NCBI RefSeq assembly: GCF_006782915.1
Contig: NZ_VCNP01000007.1
Coordinates: 1-64,000, forward strand
DNA length: 64,000 nt
Direction: 5' to 3'
Origin: Streptomyces calvus
GTDB lineage: Bacteria > Actinomycetota > Actinomycetes > Streptomycetales > Streptomycetaceae
Below, one piece after another: positions 62,585 to 64,000 of the stretch (position 1 is its first letter; every line of letters begins with the position of its first letter). The notes beneath the pieces are model-generated. The model did not search any database. It worked only from the letters and a program-made list of their open reading frames with translations, and had not been told where the DNA came from. Both the position numbers and the translations under genes were made by a program.

Positions 62585-63214
62585 TCACACCACGCCGTCG
62601 CCCCGCACGTACACGCCCGCGCGTGCCGCGGCCGCGGCGGCCTCGGCGGCCCGGTCCGCGGCGTCTTCGTCGAGGCGGTCGCCGGTGGTCAGCAGGCGGT
62701 AGTAGAGGGGGGCGGAGACGGCACGGATCACCTCGTGAGGGTCGGTGCCCTCGGGCACCTCGCCCCGGTCGACGGCCTGCCGGACGCAGGGGGCCCACTC
62801 CTCGACGCGGGTGTCGTAGAAGTGGTGCAGGGCCTCGGCGGTTTTCGGTTCGCAGGTGGCGGCCGCGATCACCGCCCTGAACAGCGCGCCCTGCCGCGGA
62901 TCGGCCAGAGTGCGCTGGACGAGCCGGGCGTTGGCCCTGAGGTCGCCGAGCAGCGTGCCGGTCTCGGTGCGCGGCAGTGACTGCTCGGCCATGTCCGCGA
63001 GCAGGTCGGCCACCAGGCCGGTGACGCTTCCCCAGCGGCGGTAGACGGTCGTCTTGCCCACCTCGGCACGGCGAGCGACGTCGGCGAGGTCCAGGTATGC
63101 GAAGCCCCGCTCGGCCAGACAGTCCCCGGCCGCCTGCAGCACCGCCGCCCGCACCCGCGCGGTGCGTCCTCCCGGCCGGACGGTTCCCGGCTCCGCAGCA
63201 CCCTCAGAACCCAT
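62585..63214 (-). CDS. TetR/AcrR-family regulator
   Basis: 209 aa repressor. HTH at about 20-65 (ARVRAAVLQAAGDCLAERGF, VARRAEVGKTTVYRRWGS), then a helical ligand-binding domain with C-terminal TetR_C-type features (HHFYDTRVEEWAPCVRQAVD). Divergent from an aldo/keto reductase gene, 105 bp between starts, with two matching palindromes, one overlapping its own start codon. It likely represses both genes until a carbonyl or related ligand binds. ATG 63214. Confidence 0.92.
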   Translation of the reverse strand: MGSEGAAEPGTVRPGGRTARVRAAVLQAAGDCLAERGFAYLDLADVARRAEVGKTTVYRRWGSVTGLVADLLADMAEQSLPRTETGTLLGDLRANARLVQRTLADPRQGALFRAVIAAATCEPKTAEALHHFYDTRVEEWAPCVRQAVDRGEVPEGTDPHEVIRAVSAPLYYRLLTTGDRLDEDAADRAAEAAAAAARAGVYVRGDGVV

Positions 63215-63235
63215 AACGGGACTCCAGTTTCGTTA
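63214..63235. promoter_or_regulatory. TetR operator site A (overlaps tetR start)
   Basis: TAACGG-N10-TCGTTA, 22 bp, one mismatch from a perfect inverted repeat. Inner ACT-CC-AGT is also symmetric. It covers the start codon of the TetR gene, so binding should block it. Confidence 0.65.
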
Positions 63236-63267
63236 ATCGCTTCCACCTGCTACCTTGGCTCCCATCT

Positions 63268-63289
63268 TAACGGAACTCTGGAACCGTTA
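63268..63289. promoter_or_regulatory. TetR operator site B
   Basis: TAACGG-N10-CCGTTA, perfect 6-bp arms with the same 22-bp layout as the site at 63214-63235. It lies about 30-50 bp before the aldo/keto reductase start, where a repressor would cover its promoter. Confidence 0.68.
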
Positions 63290-63319
63290 GTGACCGGCTG
63301 AGCAGATCGAGGAGTGACC

Positions 63320-64000
63320 ATGGAATACAGGCGGCTGGGTGCGTCCGGGCTCAAGGTGCCCGCACTGAGTTTCGGCGCGGGCACCTTCGGCGGCCGGGGA
63401 CCACTGTTCGGGGCCTGGGGCACCACCGACGCGCGAGAAGCGCGCCGCCTCGTGGACATCTGCCTGGACGCCGGGGTCACGATGTTCGACACGGCCGACG
63501 TCTACTCCGACGGCGCGTCCGAGGAGGTGCTGGGCGAAGCGATCAAGGGCCGCAGGGACCGGGTGATCGTGTCCACCAAGACCGGCCTGCCGACGGGTGA
63601 CGGCCCGAACGACGCGGGCTCCTCCCGGTCGCGCCTGATCACGGCCTGCGAGGACGCGCTGCGCCGGCTCGGCACCGACCACATCGACCTGTTGCAGCTG
63701 CACGCCTTCGACGCCGGCACACCCGTCGAGGAAGTCCTGTCCACGCTCGACGACCTCGTCCGCGCGGGAAAGGTCCGCTACACGGGGATCTCCAACTTCT
63801 CCGGCTGGCAGGCGATGAAGTCCCTCGCCGTCGCGGAGCGGTACGGCCACGCGCGCCACGTCGCCCACCAGGTCCACTACTCCCTCGTCAGCCGCGACTA
63901 CGAATGGGAGCTGATGCCCCTCGGACTCGACCAGGGCCTCGGGGCCCTCGTCTGGAGCCCGCTCGGCTGGGGACGGCTCACCGGCAGGGTCCGGCGGGAC
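63320..64000 (+). CDS. aldo/keto reductase (3' end cut by window)
   Basis: 227 codons seen of an AKR-fold NADPH-dependent reductase. Asp and Tyr of the tetrad are in MFDTADVYSDGASEEVLGE, Lys in VIVSTKTGLPTG and His in DLLQLHAFDAGTPVEEVL. The frame is open to the window edge. GAGGAG precedes ATG 63320. It is paired with the divergent TetR gene and two operators, so its substrate or product may be the inducer. Distinct from the YghZ-type AKR at 8471-9463. Confidence 0.92.
   Translation, partial: MEYRRLGASGLKVPALSFGAGTFGGRGPLFGAWGTTDAREARRLVDICLDAGVTMFDTADVYSDGASEEVLGEAIKGRRDRVIVSTKTGLPTGDGPNDAGSSRSRLITACEDALRRLGTDHIDLLQLHAFDAGTPVEEVLSTLDDLVRAGKVRYTGISNFSGWQAMKSLAVAERYGHARHVAHQVHYSLVSRDYEWELMPLGLDQGLGALVWSPLGWGRLTGRVRRD

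Overview
The window is very GC-rich, with third-position G/C bias, many GTG starts and almost no TTA codons. Its families point to Streptomyces: a long chaplin with an LAxTG sorting signal, clpP3/clpP4/popR, a SigB-family sigma factor, an NsdB-like regulator, streptophobe, DUF6479, BaeRF3 and SPW proteins. From memory, popR-clpP3-clpP4-sigL and nsdB lie in the SCO7250-SCO7284 part of the S. coelicolor chromosome arm, and the order here fits that. I see no tRNA, rRNA, phage, transposase or CRISPR.

Layout. 1-4827: RNase HI (cut by the window edge), a VOC protein, then the stress protease operon clpP3-clpP4 with tandem PopR-type palindromes, popR and a SigL-type sigma factor. 4856-8220: a GHKL anti-sigma-like ATPase, two PRC-barrel proteins, a streptophobe membrane protein and a TTA-containing gene. 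8471-12506: an aldo/keto reductase divergent from a LysR regulator, a DinB-like protein, adenosine deaminase and a VOC protein. 12797-15171: secreted PI-PLC-like enzyme and GH19 chitinase, the latter with DasR-like repeats upstream. 15399-15662: a 24-bp tandem array.

15678-22419 is a sulfone/sulfonate sulfur-scavenging operon (sfnG, DszC/MsuC-like, FMN reductase, SfnB-like, SsuD/MsuD-like). It is preceded by a 25-27 residue leader peptide with a Cys-Cys pair that appears to be translated from a leaderless transcript, and it is divergent from a LysR gene. Together the enzymes could take dimethyl sulfone to sulfite, with cysteine supply sensed by ribosome attenuation.

22397-31876 holds single genes: SDR-DUF2867, SPW membrane protein, NAD(P)-binding epimerase, GNAT, nucleoside deaminase, long chaplin, secreted peptidase and BaeRF3 protein. 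32183-36499 is regulatory: a PAS-PP2C phosphatase (TTA codon), nsdB-like TPR regulator and an APH-family kinase (TTA codon). 36793-50622: secreted amidase, universal stress protein, orphan DUF397, membrane sulfatase-like enzyme, phenylacetate-CoA ligase behind a PaaR-like operator, Tat-type serine hydrolase, phytoene-desaturase-like oxidoreductase and a Ser/Thr kinase fused to eight TPRs. 50937-53358: small stress-type proteins (12-Cys four-helix bundle, ChaB, DUF6479, lipoprotein).

53632-62449 looks like a surface-glycan locus: SigE-family sigma factor with membrane partner, GT2-GtrA fusion, PIG-V-type mannosyltransferase, pyruvyl transferase, FAD oxidoreductase, a 47-bp tandem array, a P-loop kinase and a CapA-like protein. 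The window ends with a TetR gene divergent from an aldo/keto reductase (cut by the edge), with two matching operators between them.
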